A stretch of DNA of 64,000 nt, from positions 1 through 64,000 of the forward strand of contig CACJAW010000007.1 of assembly GCA_902591495.1 (NCBI GenBank). The letters are read 5' to 3'. This document shows positions 30,595-39,643 of this stretch, piece by piece; within the stretch, counting starts at the first letter, position 1; each line of letters opens with the position of its first letter. The notes beneath the pieces are model-generated. The model worked only from the letters and a program-made list of their open reading frames with translations, was not told the origin of the DNA and did no database searches. The DNA is from an uncultured Pseudohongiella sp. Its GTDB lineage: Bacteria > Pseudomonadota > Gammaproteobacteria > Pseudomonadales > Pseudohongiellaceae. The position numbers were made by a program, and so were the translations under genes.

Positions 30595-32100
30595 TTACAA
30601 GTCTGCCATTTCAATCGAAAAATTCATTACCATACCACCCGCCCGATCATCTGTATCAAATATTGCCAGTCGGTCAAGGTAAGCGTCAAGAGATGCCATT
30701 TTCCCAGTTGATGTGCATGCATTGACAAAAACTCCCTCAAAGCTAGTTCGAACTTTTACGGCATGCCAAGCTTTTTGGAGCGCGGGACGAAAGATTTCTT
30801 CAGATAACCAACCTTGATCTAGTCCGCGCTTAATAGCTGTTCCAATCATAGCCGTAGAAGTAATTTCTGCGAATGATCCGGGATAATCGATTACCTCATG
30901 CCACATCCCGTCTGGATCTTGGTAAGGAAGCAGTGCATTTAGCTGGTCAGCTAAAAATCCGAGGATGATATCCCGAGTGGGAAGCTCTTTAGGAAAATCG
31001 GTCAGTGCAAGCGCAAGACCAAGCGCCGCAAAACCGTTGCCTCGACTCCACGCTACATCAGCTTCTGGCGAATGTCGATAAAGGCCATTAGGGCGCAGCA
31101 ACAGATTTCGCATGTAAATGATATGTTGGGCAGCCATGTCATAGTACTTTCTGTTATTAGTGAATTTTCCTGCCTTCACTAGCAAAGGTGTCGCCATAAA
31201 GAAAGAGTCACTCATCTCATTATGCATCGGGGCAGCTTCTAAGGGGTCTCCATTTTCATCAAACGCCAATTCTGCTGCTTCCAAAATGAGTCTCAGGGAT
31301 TCTTCATCGCCGGTAGTTTCATAATGCAGAGCGAAAACTAGTTGTCCTGCCAGCGTCGATGCGTTCGTAATTTCTATCGTCTCACCTCTCAGATAGGGTT
31401 CTATCAAACCATCGACGTCATCCTCATACCCTAGGCGAAGTCGTCCGATGACACTCATCCCTGGAACGTAGACGGGTGATGAAAAATCGTGGCCATAAAC
31501 GGCTGCTAGTTGGTCAGCTAGGCCTCTCGCAGTTCGATCTACTCGTCTTTCTAACTCGCTGCGAGCGATTGAGCGTTGGAGATCGTTCATTGACTTCAAG
31601 AAGTTGACATTGGTGTTTGTCTCGGTCATACGGGAAATCGGTATGGTGCCATAACCAGCTATCCCATCACTTTCAACCGCTTCTGCAAACCCAAAGTCTT
31701 CCCCATCTTCTAAGATAATCAAATCAGGAGCATGGGTTCCAATCCATCGCCATAGGACATGTGACACGGTGTTCTCGGAATAAGCATTTCCTTCGGGCGG
31801 GAATTTTAAGAGCTCACCTTGCGGATTTGCTAGAGGAATTATAATTAGGTTTGGACCTGACTCATCGGTTTCCCTTGCGTAATCCTCAAATAAAGTATCT
31901 ATACTTGGTGCACTTCTACTGCGCCCTGGCAGTCCAGCTAAATATAGAATTGTTGGATAGTCATTCTTTTTAAGAATGCCTTTTGCGCTGATCACTTCCC
32001 GGTCCGAAGTTAAACCAACGTCCCAGTTTATTTCTTCACCAAAGGAACAAATTGAAATTAATACCAGCGAACTTAATAGATACCTTAATTTAATAAACAT
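30595..32100 (-). CDS. Glycoside hydrolase family 88/105-like protein (unsaturated glucuronyl/rhamnogalacturonyl hydrolase) with additional N-terminal domain
   Basis: DSFFMATPLLVKAGKFTNNRKYYDMAAQHIIYMRNLL...DVAWSRGNGFAALGLALAL...QDPDGMWHEVIDYPGSFAEITSTAMIG is the GH88/105 core; N-terminal ~160 aa resemble an M14/desuccinylase-like domain. Confidence 0.82.
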   Translation of the reverse strand: MFIKLRYLLSSLVLISICSFGEEINWDVGLTSDREVISAKGILKKNDYPTILYLAGLPGRSRSAPSIDTLFEDYARETDESGPNLIIIPLANPQGELLKFPPEGNAYSENTVSHVLWRWIGTHAPDLIILEDGEDFGFAEAVESDGIAGYGTIPISRMTETNTNVNFLKSMNDLQRSIARSELERRVDRTARGLADQLAAVYGHDFSSPVYVPGMSVIGRLRLGYEDDVDGLIEPYLRGETIEITNASTLAGQLVFALHYETTGDEESLRLILEAAELAFDENGDPLEAAPMHNEMSDSFFMATPLLVKAGKFTNNRKYYDMAAQHIIYMRNLLLRPNGLYRHSPEADVAWSRGNGFAALGLALALTDFPKELPTRDIILGFLADQLNALLPYQDPDGMWHEVIDYPGSFAEITSTAMIGTAIKRGLDQGWLSEEIFRPALQKAWHAVKVRTSFEGVFVNACTSTGKMASLDAYLDRLAIFDTDDRAGGMVMNFSIEMADL

Positions 32101-32109
32101 TTCGTGAGG

Positions 32110-32910
32110 TTACTCAATCTGCATGAGTTGTTTAATTTGGCTCAAGGCTGCGTTAAAGATTAGGTCAAAACCAATCTGTCCATATTCGGCAGTTGCAATG
32201 GTGGGATCACCAGAAACACCATCGACATCTGGGCCTCGGCCAGGACTCATACTGTTAGTCCGAACATGTTCTGGCGCTATAGCCAGTAACAATGAAGTGT
32301 CACGAAGTCCAGCATGACTACCAATCTGTTCGTAGTTAGCTCCTTGAGAAATTAGGTAATCATCAAAAACTCCAATTTTGTACCAGTCACCAATATGAAA
32401 GACATTTATTCCTTCCCGTGACCATTCCCGAGAAAGCTTCTCTGCTACAGATTCTTGTGGTCCCTGATTTGGTCCGCTGTCACCCATGAAAAGAATGTCG
32501 GTAAAGCCATGCTGTTTCAGGCTCCTGGCTGTATATTCTAGGACTGATTCAAAAACCTCTCGAGGTATCGATATTGTTCCGGCAAAGCGCATGTGGCCTG
32601 AGGGCGGGTCTATGTCCCCTTCGGGTACATAGGTGATTACCGGAGCGACTAAAGTATTTCCTAATGAACGAGCTATTCTTTCGGAGCCCGCGTTAATTCT
32701 ATACTTGTGTTTGCCTAGCACCATATGCGGACCATTCTGTTCGGTACCTGCTGTAGGAATAATTATCGTAGTGGAACCACTATCTATTGCAGAAGCGACT
32801 TCAGTCCAAGTCAGTTCCTCAAGAAAAACAGTGTCTGGCGTTTGCGCTAAAATAAATTTAGATATTAATACTGAGAGAATTAAGACAGAAAGGCACAGAT
32901 TTTTTGGCAT
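32110..32910 (-). CDS. Creatininase family protein, secreted
   Basis: TTIIIPTAGTEQNGPHMVLGKHKYR...GHMRFAGTISIPREVFESVLEYTARSLKQHGFTDILFMGDSG...GSHAGLRDTSLLLAI. Confidence 0.87.
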   Translation of the reverse strand: MPKNLCLSVLILSVLISKFILAQTPDTVFLEELTWTEVASAIDSGSTTIIIPTAGTEQNGPHMVLGKHKYRINAGSERIARSLGNTLVAPVITYVPEGDIDPPSGHMRFAGTISIPREVFESVLEYTARSLKQHGFTDILFMGDSGPNQGPQESVAEKLSREWSREGINVFHIGDWYKIGVFDDYLISQGANYEQIGSHAGLRDTSLLLAIAPEHVRTNSMSPGRGPDVDGVSGDPTIATAEYGQIGFDLIFNAALSQIKQLMQIE

Positions 32911-32970
32911 TTAGGAAACCTTGATAAAATCTTAGAACAATCCAAAAAAAATTGTATTGGACCAATTGTT

Positions 32971-34365
32971 TTAGTTTCTGGCACCAGCCGCCTCTAGCAA
33001 GGTTACTACGGAGGAATAACCTCTCTGCTTTGCAAAGGCAAGGGCTGTCTGTCCCTCTGCATCTGTTGAGTTGATCGGCACACCTGTTGTTAAGGCTACA
33101 GAAACAGAATCAAAAATTAATGATTCTTTGTCCTGTAGTTGACCTGATCTTCTTTCTGGTGTGCCCCAGCTCATTCTTAACCGCCAGTGACCCATTCCTA
33201 CGGCTGCCATGAGGAGGTTTATTTCACCTTCGTCCTTAATAAAATTATCACCTCTCCTTTGGGCAGGGTAATTCATATTGTTCACTATATCGGTATTAGC
33301 CCCAGCCTCGATTAGGGCTTTCATTATTTGTGGTTCTGCAAATCTCGCCGCTAGCCATAATGGGGTCGCACCAAGCAGTGAATCATGAAAATTATAATCC
33401 GTAGATTGTCTTCGAACCGGTGTAGGTTTTTCTAAAATAGCTTCTAGGTTTGCTCTGTGTTTGATTAGCACTTTTACTGCGTCTATGTTTCCACGAAGCA
33501 CAGCAGCGTGCAGTGCTGTGTGCCCACTCTCATCAGATTCTATGTTCGCGCCACTTTCGATGAGATAATCAAGAACATGTGGGTTACCGCTATGAACTGC
33601 CATTATTGCTGGACTAGTTCCGAAAGCAGAAACTTGATTGATATCACTTCCAGCTTCGACCAGTAGTTGAGTAGACCCAAGATCCCCGGATCGTGCTGCA
33701 AACATTAACGCGCTGTTGCCGCCTTGCTCAATCCAATACTTATAGTTAGGATGGCTATCTTGTTCTTTTTCAGATTTAACATAGTGCTCTCGAATGAGAG
33801 AAAGGGCATCGACGTCGGCTCCAAATTCAAGCAGAGCAGCAACAACATCTGTGTTCCCCCTCGCTGCCGCCCACATAAGTGCAGTTTGCTCCCGTGTCAC
33901 TGATACATTTGGATCGCCACCAGCTTTCAGTAATGATCTGACTACGTCCCCATTACCTGCTTGTGCAGCTGTCATTATTGCCGTTTCACCAGATAAAAGT
34001 TGGATCCTTGGATCCGCGCCCGCGTCAAGGAGCATGTCGACGGCGCTCAAGTTTCCATTCTCTGATGCAAGCCATAATGGCGTCACGCCCAGATCTGTGG
34101 TGGCGTTAACGTCCGCATTGACTGAGAGTAAACTTTGAATCGCGTCTCCACTATTATGATAACTCGCCCAATGCAATGCTGTCGTGCCGTCACCATAAAT
34201 CACATTTGGATTTAGCCCATCTTCTAGTAAAGAGGCCAACTCGTTCCACTTTTGTTCCTTTGCCAGTTCGACAAGGATTGGCATATTCTGGGCATAATTT
34301 TGAATAGAGACAGAAATGAGCGCTGTGAAAAAAACTGAACGCGATTTTAGAGTCATGATTGTCAC
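32971..34365 (-). CDS. Secreted ankyrin-repeat protein
   Basis: Multiple ankyrin repeats (DGTTALHWASYHNSGDAIQSLLSVNADVNATTDLGVTPLWLASENGNLSAVDMLLDAGADP...). Confidence 0.9.
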   Translation of the reverse strand: MTIMTLKSRSVFFTALISVSIQNYAQNMPILVELAKEQKWNELASLLEDGLNPNVIYGDGTTALHWASYHNSGDAIQSLLSVNADVNATTDLGVTPLWLASENGNLSAVDMLLDAGADPRIQLLSGETAIMTAAQAGNGDVVRSLLKAGGDPNVSVTREQTALMWAAARGNTDVVAALLEFGADVDALSLIREHYVKSEKEQDSHPNYKYWIEQGGNSALMFAARSGDLGSTQLLVEAGSDINQVSAFGTSPAIMAVHSGNPHVLDYLIESGANIESDESGHTALHAAVLRGNIDAVKVLIKHRANLEAILEKPTPVRRQSTDYNFHDSLLGATPLWLAARFAEPQIMKALIEAGANTDIVNNMNYPAQRRGDNFIKDEGEINLLMAAVGMGHWRLRMSWGTPERRSGQLQDKESLIFDSVSVALTTGVPINSTDAEGQTALAFAKQRGYSSVVTLLEAAGARN

Positions 34366-34384
34366 TTATGTCAGTCGCAGTTTC

Positions 34385-35725
34385 TTAAAGTGCTATTGGA
34401 CCAGAGCTACCGCCCATTTTCGGGACAGAGATCCCAAATTTTTCCATTAGTCCCAAGTGCAGGTCAGCCATGGTTGGTTCATTACTGTAATGAACATGTT
34501 CTCCCCCAGCTAGCCAGCCAGCTCCTCCGCCCACCAATAGAATCGGTAGGTTAACTCCAGAGTGGATCGTGCTGTTAGAAAGTCCGCCGCCATAAAGGAT
34601 TGTCATGTTATCCAGTAAGGTTCCATCACCTTCAGTCACAGATGAAAGCTTATCGAGGTATTTTGAGAACAGGGTCGTGTGATAAGTATTTATCTTTGAC
34701 ATCCGCTCCACTAAGACCGGATTATTGTTGTGATGAGAGAGCGGATGATGCGCGTCGGGTACACCAATCTGTGGGTAAGGTCGAGGGCTTTGCTCCTTAC
34801 TCATCATGAAGGTAACTACTCGAGTTAGATCGGTTTGCAACGCGAGAACCTGCAAGTCCTGCATAATTTCCATATGCTCCTCGAAGCTCGGCGGCACTCC
34901 CGCAGGTTGATCCAGCTCTGGCAAATCCATATCAATTTGTTCTTCGGCTTTCTGAATTCGCCGCTCTATATTTCTTACAGACTCTGTGTAGCCATCAACG
35001 AGATGCCTGTCTTCATAACCCAGCTTACTCTCAAGATTTGCTAGTTTCTCCATCACCGCATCTAGGATACTTGTTTGCTGCCTGAGACGAATCTCCCGGG
35101 CCTCTTTAGCTGTTGTCCCACTATCTCCAAATAACCGTTCAAACAACGCGCGTGGATTATGTTCTGTGGGTAGTGGTTGAGTTCTGCCTCGCCAAGACAG
35201 GGTATGGGTGTAGACGCAACTTAGGTTTACAGTGCAAGCACCTGCTAATGCTGGTGCGTCCATCGAGAGTTCAAGTGATGATAGTTGCGTCTTTTTTCCA
35301 AGCTCATTTGCCAGTATTTGATCTATTGAAATATCTGCAAGTATCTCAACCTCAGTCTTTCCGCCTTGTGTAACACCCGTGAGAAATGAACCGCCTGCCC
35401 CTGCGTGGGCAATATTCCAGTTGGCTTTTAGTCCGGAAATGACCTTCATTTTCTCTTTATAGTTAGCGAGAGGCTTAAGCACCGGTGTGAGTTCATAGTC
35501 GCCGACAGTTTTGGGAGACCAATACTCCATCGCCATACCGTTAGGTATATAGACCGTCTGAAATCTGTGGATTCTTTCGGGAGCGTTGGCAAAAGCTGGA
35601 GTCATCGCATCTAGCATTGGCAAGGCAAGAGCTGCGCCAACACCCCTCAACAAGGCCCGGCGAGAGAGCGCCTTGCCAGAAACAAAATTTGCAGGTTCCA
35701 AAATAGCTTTTGGTTTAATTATCAT
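34385..35725 (-). CDS. DUF1552 domain-containing protein, Tat-exported
   Basis: SRRALLRGVGAALALPMLDAMTPAFA; FQTVYIPNGMAMEYWSPKTVG, DRHLVDGYTESVRNIERRI, LSHHNNNP; pairs with an adjacent DUF1592 gene. Confidence 0.9.
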   Translation of the reverse strand: MIIKPKAILEPANFVSGKALSRRALLRGVGAALALPMLDAMTPAFANAPERIHRFQTVYIPNGMAMEYWSPKTVGDYELTPVLKPLANYKEKMKVISGLKANWNIAHAGAGGSFLTGVTQGGKTEVEILADISIDQILANELGKKTQLSSLELSMDAPALAGACTVNLSCVYTHTLSWRGRTQPLPTEHNPRALFERLFGDSGTTAKEAREIRLRQQTSILDAVMEKLANLESKLGYEDRHLVDGYTESVRNIERRIQKAEEQIDMDLPELDQPAGVPPSFEEHMEIMQDLQVLALQTDLTRVVTFMMSKEQSPRPYPQIGVPDAHHPLSHHNNNPVLVERMSKINTYHTTLFSKYLDKLSSVTEGDGTLLDNMTILYGGGLSNSTIHSGVNLPILLVGGGAGWLAGGEHVHYSNEPTMADLHLGLMEKFGISVPKMGGSSGPIAL

Positions 35726-35808
35726 TATCGCTACCTCTTAGTTGGTGCTGCACTTTTCTGCATGTTACACCTAAATATCCTTAAAATCAGGATTTTAGTT
35801 GCCATTTT

Positions 35809-38343
35809 TTAATCCGAGTCCGCAATTTGTGAGGGGACTTGAGTGTCATTTGCCGCGATTCCACTGGGAGCCATGCTAGACGTAAAAGATGGGCTGTTAA
35901 CTATTCCAAGAATTATCGACGACCATTTGTATTCTTCTTCGGAAGCCTCTCGGACAATTTGGCGAATTACCGGTTGGTCATAGTACTCCACCCGTCTCCC
36001 AAGCGCATATGTCATTAATTTTTCCGTAAGGGTATGAGCAAATTGCTCAGGTCTACTTAACATCCAATCGCGGAGGTCTGAAAAACCAGAAAATTCGACA
36101 CCACCTGGATAATTCCCATTGGGGTCCACGGGGTTTCCAACTTCATCGAATTCACGCCAAGTACCAATTACATCAAAATTCTCAAGTGCAAAACCTAAGG
36201 GGTCAATGACGACATGACACGAAGAGCAAACAGGGTCCTCTCTGTGTTGGGCCAAACGCTCTCTGATCGAAGTTGGTATCTGGCCAGCTTCGGCTTCAGG
36301 TAAAATTGGCACGTTTGGCGGTGGTGGTGGTGGCGGTGTGCCTAATAAATTATCTAGAAGCCACTTACCCCTGAGCACAGGACTTGTCCTTCCAGGGTAA
36401 GAAGTTACCGTTAGTAAAGCTCCTTGCGCTAACAGTCCGCCGCGTTTATCTGTATCTGGGAAAGTCGCCTTTCGAAAGCGGCTGCCATATACGTTTTCAA
36501 TCTCGTAGTGTTTGGCCAGGCGCTCGTTAACGTAGGTGTGGTCTGAATTAAGTAGCTTGATGATACTTGAATCCGTTTTAATGGATTCAGCTACAAACAT
36601 TTCAGTTTCCTTTTCGAAAGCTTCTATGAGACTCACATCGTATTGGGGAAACAATACTGTATTGATATTGACTTCGTCTAGGCGTCTGAGATTTAGCCAC
36701 TGAGCAGCAAAGTCTTCGACTAATGTCTTCGTTGCGAGATCTTCTTTTAGCATGCGTCTAACTTGCTGCTCATAGATTTGAGGGTCAGAGAGAGTGCCAC
36801 TTTCCGCGACTTGCAAAAGTTCCTCATCAGGAGGGCTTGACCAGAGGAAAAACGCTAGTCTTGTAGCTAACTCTGAGTCACTTAAATCAAAAGTTGCGCC
36901 ATCCGCCAGATTCGCTGGGGCATGGTAACTTCGAATAAGAAAGTCTGGATCGCTTAATATGAATTCAAGAGCAAATTGAATGCCTTCGTCGAAAGAACCT
37001 CCCTGCTCACGACCACGATTAAAGAAACTGAGTAGTATCTGTGAATCATTTTCAGTAATTGAACGTCTATATGCGTTTCGAGCTATTCTTGTCAGTATTT
37101 CTCTTGCGCAGGAGGCTTCTTCACTTAGCTGATCTGGGTAGCAAGAAAATATGAGCTGACGGCTTGGGGCGTCGCCTAAATTTTCGTCTATGGAGTAAGG
37201 TCCACCGATCTCTATTGCATGAATCTTTTGATAATCGAGATAGGCTTCACTGTTTGCTGGAAGCCTTCCACCTTGCCTTGGTTGAGGAATCTCTTCCTCA
37301 ATTACTTGTTGGCGAACGTATGAGGCGGTGACAGAGTGAGGGCCAGCAGTCACCGGGACGGTGATTTCCAACCCCTCGGTGGCCTTGTAAAGCATGTACT
37401 GCTCCCAGTCTATACTTCCTGGTTCACCAGTTCCGCTGAAACTAAGTGGAGTCGGCGTGCCTGGCGCATCACCTCCAATTGTAAATCTCTCTAATAATTT
37501 GCCGTCCAATCGCACGTCCAGAGTTTGCGCCCAGCCTAATCCCTTAACGTAGTCTTGGTAGTTTGTTTCTAAGTCAATTTTTATGGTGTATTCGCCATCG
37601 TACTGAAAGTTGTGACGCACTGATATGCCGCCGCGCGACCCAAAAGGCATGTCTTCTGTCTGACGCCAATCTTGGCTCATATAAAGAGGTATTTCGTAAT
37701 TGGTAATGCTGGGAATTAGCGGGGGCAGTCCAGTTGCTAATCTTGTCACTTGTCGAGCAACAGACATATACCTCTCCATATGAGCAGGCGTAAAAGGCAA
37801 TGCTGATGCAATATTATCAAAGCTCCCGTCTGCTGTTGGGTCGCCTGGAAGTAGCTCCATCACGTCCACGTCTATGCCCAAAAGGTTATTAATAGCGTTA
37901 TTGTATTCGTATCGATTCATTCGGTGAATTGGGGTAACTCTGCCGGGATTGGGATTCTCCAGCCAATTTCTGTCGAGCTCAGATTCTAACCAGCTAGTCA
38001 TTACTCCATAAGTCTCGAAATCGGGCCTAGGCATCCCGGATGGAGGCATCATGTGAGCGCGCAGTTTTTTTACGACTTTTTCAAAAACTTCGGCATTATT
38101 GGTTATGTCTTTAAAATCTATATTTTGTAGCGACAGTCCGGAAGTTGCCAAAACATCATTATGGCAGGCAAGGCAATACTGATTTGCGATCTGAGTCATG
38201 TCTTGCGCAGAAAAATCACTTTGCTCTTGTGCATTTACGCCGTTACTAGCGATTTGCGAGGGAAATGGTATGCCGATAACAGTGAGACCGCTGATTCCGA
38301 AAATCAGCCCCAAATGTTTACAGCTCTTCCAGATTGGTTTCAT
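35809..38343 (-). CDS. DUF1592 domain-containing (DUF1587/1592/1588/1585) secreted c-type-cytochrome-like protein
   Basis: QYCLACHNDVLATSGLSLQ (CxxCH), VTPIHRMNRYEYNNAINNLLGID, RLAFFLWSSPPDEELL, RTSPVLRGKWLLDNLLGTPPPPPPPNVP, VCSSCHVVIDPLGFALENFD. Confidence 0.93.
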   Translation of the reverse strand: MKPIWKSCKHLGLIFGISGLTVIGIPFPSQIASNGVNAQEQSDFSAQDMTQIANQYCLACHNDVLATSGLSLQNIDFKDITNNAEVFEKVVKKLRAHMMPPSGMPRPDFETYGVMTSWLESELDRNWLENPNPGRVTPIHRMNRYEYNNAINNLLGIDVDVMELLPGDPTADGSFDNIASALPFTPAHMERYMSVARQVTRLATGLPPLIPSITNYEIPLYMSQDWRQTEDMPFGSRGGISVRHNFQYDGEYTIKIDLETNYQDYVKGLGWAQTLDVRLDGKLLERFTIGGDAPGTPTPLSFSGTGEPGSIDWEQYMLYKATEGLEITVPVTAGPHSVTASYVRQQVIEEEIPQPRQGGRLPANSEAYLDYQKIHAIEIGGPYSIDENLGDAPSRQLIFSCYPDQLSEEASCAREILTRIARNAYRRSITENDSQILLSFFNRGREQGGSFDEGIQFALEFILSDPDFLIRSYHAPANLADGATFDLSDSELATRLAFFLWSSPPDEELLQVAESGTLSDPQIYEQQVRRMLKEDLATKTLVEDFAAQWLNLRRLDEVNINTVLFPQYDVSLIEAFEKETEMFVAESIKTDSSIIKLLNSDHTYVNERLAKHYEIENVYGSRFRKATFPDTDKRGGLLAQGALLTVTSYPGRTSPVLRGKWLLDNLLGTPPPPPPPNVPILPEAEAGQIPTSIRERLAQHREDPVCSSCHVVIDPLGFALENFDVIGTWREFDEVGNPVDPNGNYPGGVEFSGFSDLRDWMLSRPEQFAHTLTEKLMTYALGRRVEYYDQPVIRQIVREASEEEYKWSSIILGIVNSPSFTSSMAPSGIAANDTQVPSQIADSD

Positions 38344-38602
38344 TGTAGCTCCGCTAGCCCCAAGACCCTTACAACAGTCTTTATCTCTTCGGCCGAACAG
38401 GCCAATTTTTATGAAAAATGTGCTTAAAGATCAATGATCTAAAAGTACCCTAGGTGCGCGAATACTGCAATATTAAAATAGAAACATTCCTTTACGGCTC
38501 AGTATTCAGGCGACTATTATCCAGTTATGTGTAAATAAAGAGCGAAAATCCAATTGTCTCGTCTAACACACTGTAGTTTTAGAATAAAAAGCAGGAGAAA
38601 CC

Positions 38603-39583
38603 ATGAAAGAAAAGAAGATTCTTAATTTTAGGCTCGCCCTAATAAAGGGTTTATACAAGGCCTTTGTCTTGGCCATCGTATATAACTCTTTTTCGACGTC
38701 AACATACGCTCAGGGGGACGTCAGAAGTATCGTTGGAGTAACGAGTACTTACTCAGTAATCCCCAATATCACTTATCAAAGAGCTGCAGGTATTGATCTA
38801 AAGCTGGATGTTTATCGACCTCGTGATGTGGATGGTCCGAATCCAACCCTGATGTATATTCATGGAGGGGGGTGGACTAATGGTAGCAAAGAAGGATCAT
38901 CGTTAACTTTTTTGCCTTATCTTGAGATGGGTTGGACAGTGGTCAATGTAGCTTATCGTTTGGCTGATACTGCTCATGCGCCTGCGGCGGTAGAGGATAC
39001 TCGATGTGCACTTCGCTGGGTATATCGTAATGCCGAGCAATATGGTTTCGATAAAGAGAATATCGTAGTCACTGGTAATTCAGCAGGAGGGCATTTGGCA
39101 CTAACTACGGGCATGCTAAAAAGTGATGTCGGTATGGAGCGGCAGTGTCCGGGAGATCGTATGCGGAGTACCTGGGATGTTGGTCCAAGGAACATGGAAA
39201 CTTTGGAAGTCGCAGCGATTATTAACTGGTATGGTATTACGAGCGTTTCAGATTTGTTGAATAATGGTCCTGGAACCTCAGGAAATTTCACAGAGGCTTG
39301 GGTCGGCAGTTCGGCTGACCGCATAGCAATTGCGGCAAGAGTATCTCCTATGAATCATGTGCGCGATGATTTGCCACCGATTTTGACCATACATGGAGAT
39401 GAAGATTCGATTGTTCCCTATGCGCATGGTGTCAGATTGCATGAAGCACTTGAAAGCGCCGGCGTTTCTAACAAATTAATTACGATTGAAGGAGGTGGTC
39501 ATGGCGGTTTTAGTTCCGGTCAGATGGAAGGAATCTACTTGCAGATCCGAGAATTTTTAGATGATCATAATGTTGGTCGTTAG
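38603..39583 (+). CDS. Alpha/beta hydrolase fold protein (BD-FAE/esterase-lipase-like)
   Basis: LMYIHGGGWTNGSKEG; VVTGNSAGGHLAL (GxSxG-like); IHGDEDSIVPYAHG. Confidence 0.85.
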   Translation: MKEKKILNFRLALIKGLYKAFVLAIVYNSFSTSTYAQGDVRSIVGVTSTYSVIPNITYQRAAGIDLKLDVYRPRDVDGPNPTLMYIHGGGWTNGSKEGSSLTFLPYLEMGWTVVNVAYRLADTAHAPAAVEDTRCALRWVYRNAEQYGFDKENIVVTGNSAGGHLALTTGMLKSDVGMERQCPGDRMRSTWDVGPRNMETLEVAAIINWYGITSVSDLLNNGPGTSGNFTEAWVGSSADRIAIAARVSPMNHVRDDLPPILTIHGDEDSIVPYAHGVRLHEALESAGVSNKLITIEGGGHGGFSSGQMEGIYLQIREFLDDHNVGR

Positions 39584-39602
39584 TTTTAAATCAGTGTTCT
39601 TT

Positions 39603-39631
39603 GCGATGGAGGTTACTTTGTCCTCCATCGC
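39603..39631. terminator. Putative bidirectional terminator hairpin
   Basis: Perfect 10-bp inverted repeat GCGATGGAGG-(9 nt)-CCTCCATCGC between two convergent genes; no strong U tract. Confidence 0.5.
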
Positions 39632-39643
39632 TAGCATTCTCAG

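Noticed and set aside
36310-36350. GGTGGTGGTGGTGGCGG run as a repeat element
   Set aside because: It encodes the poly-proline stretch TPPPPPPPNVP that is typical of DUF1588/1592 proteins.
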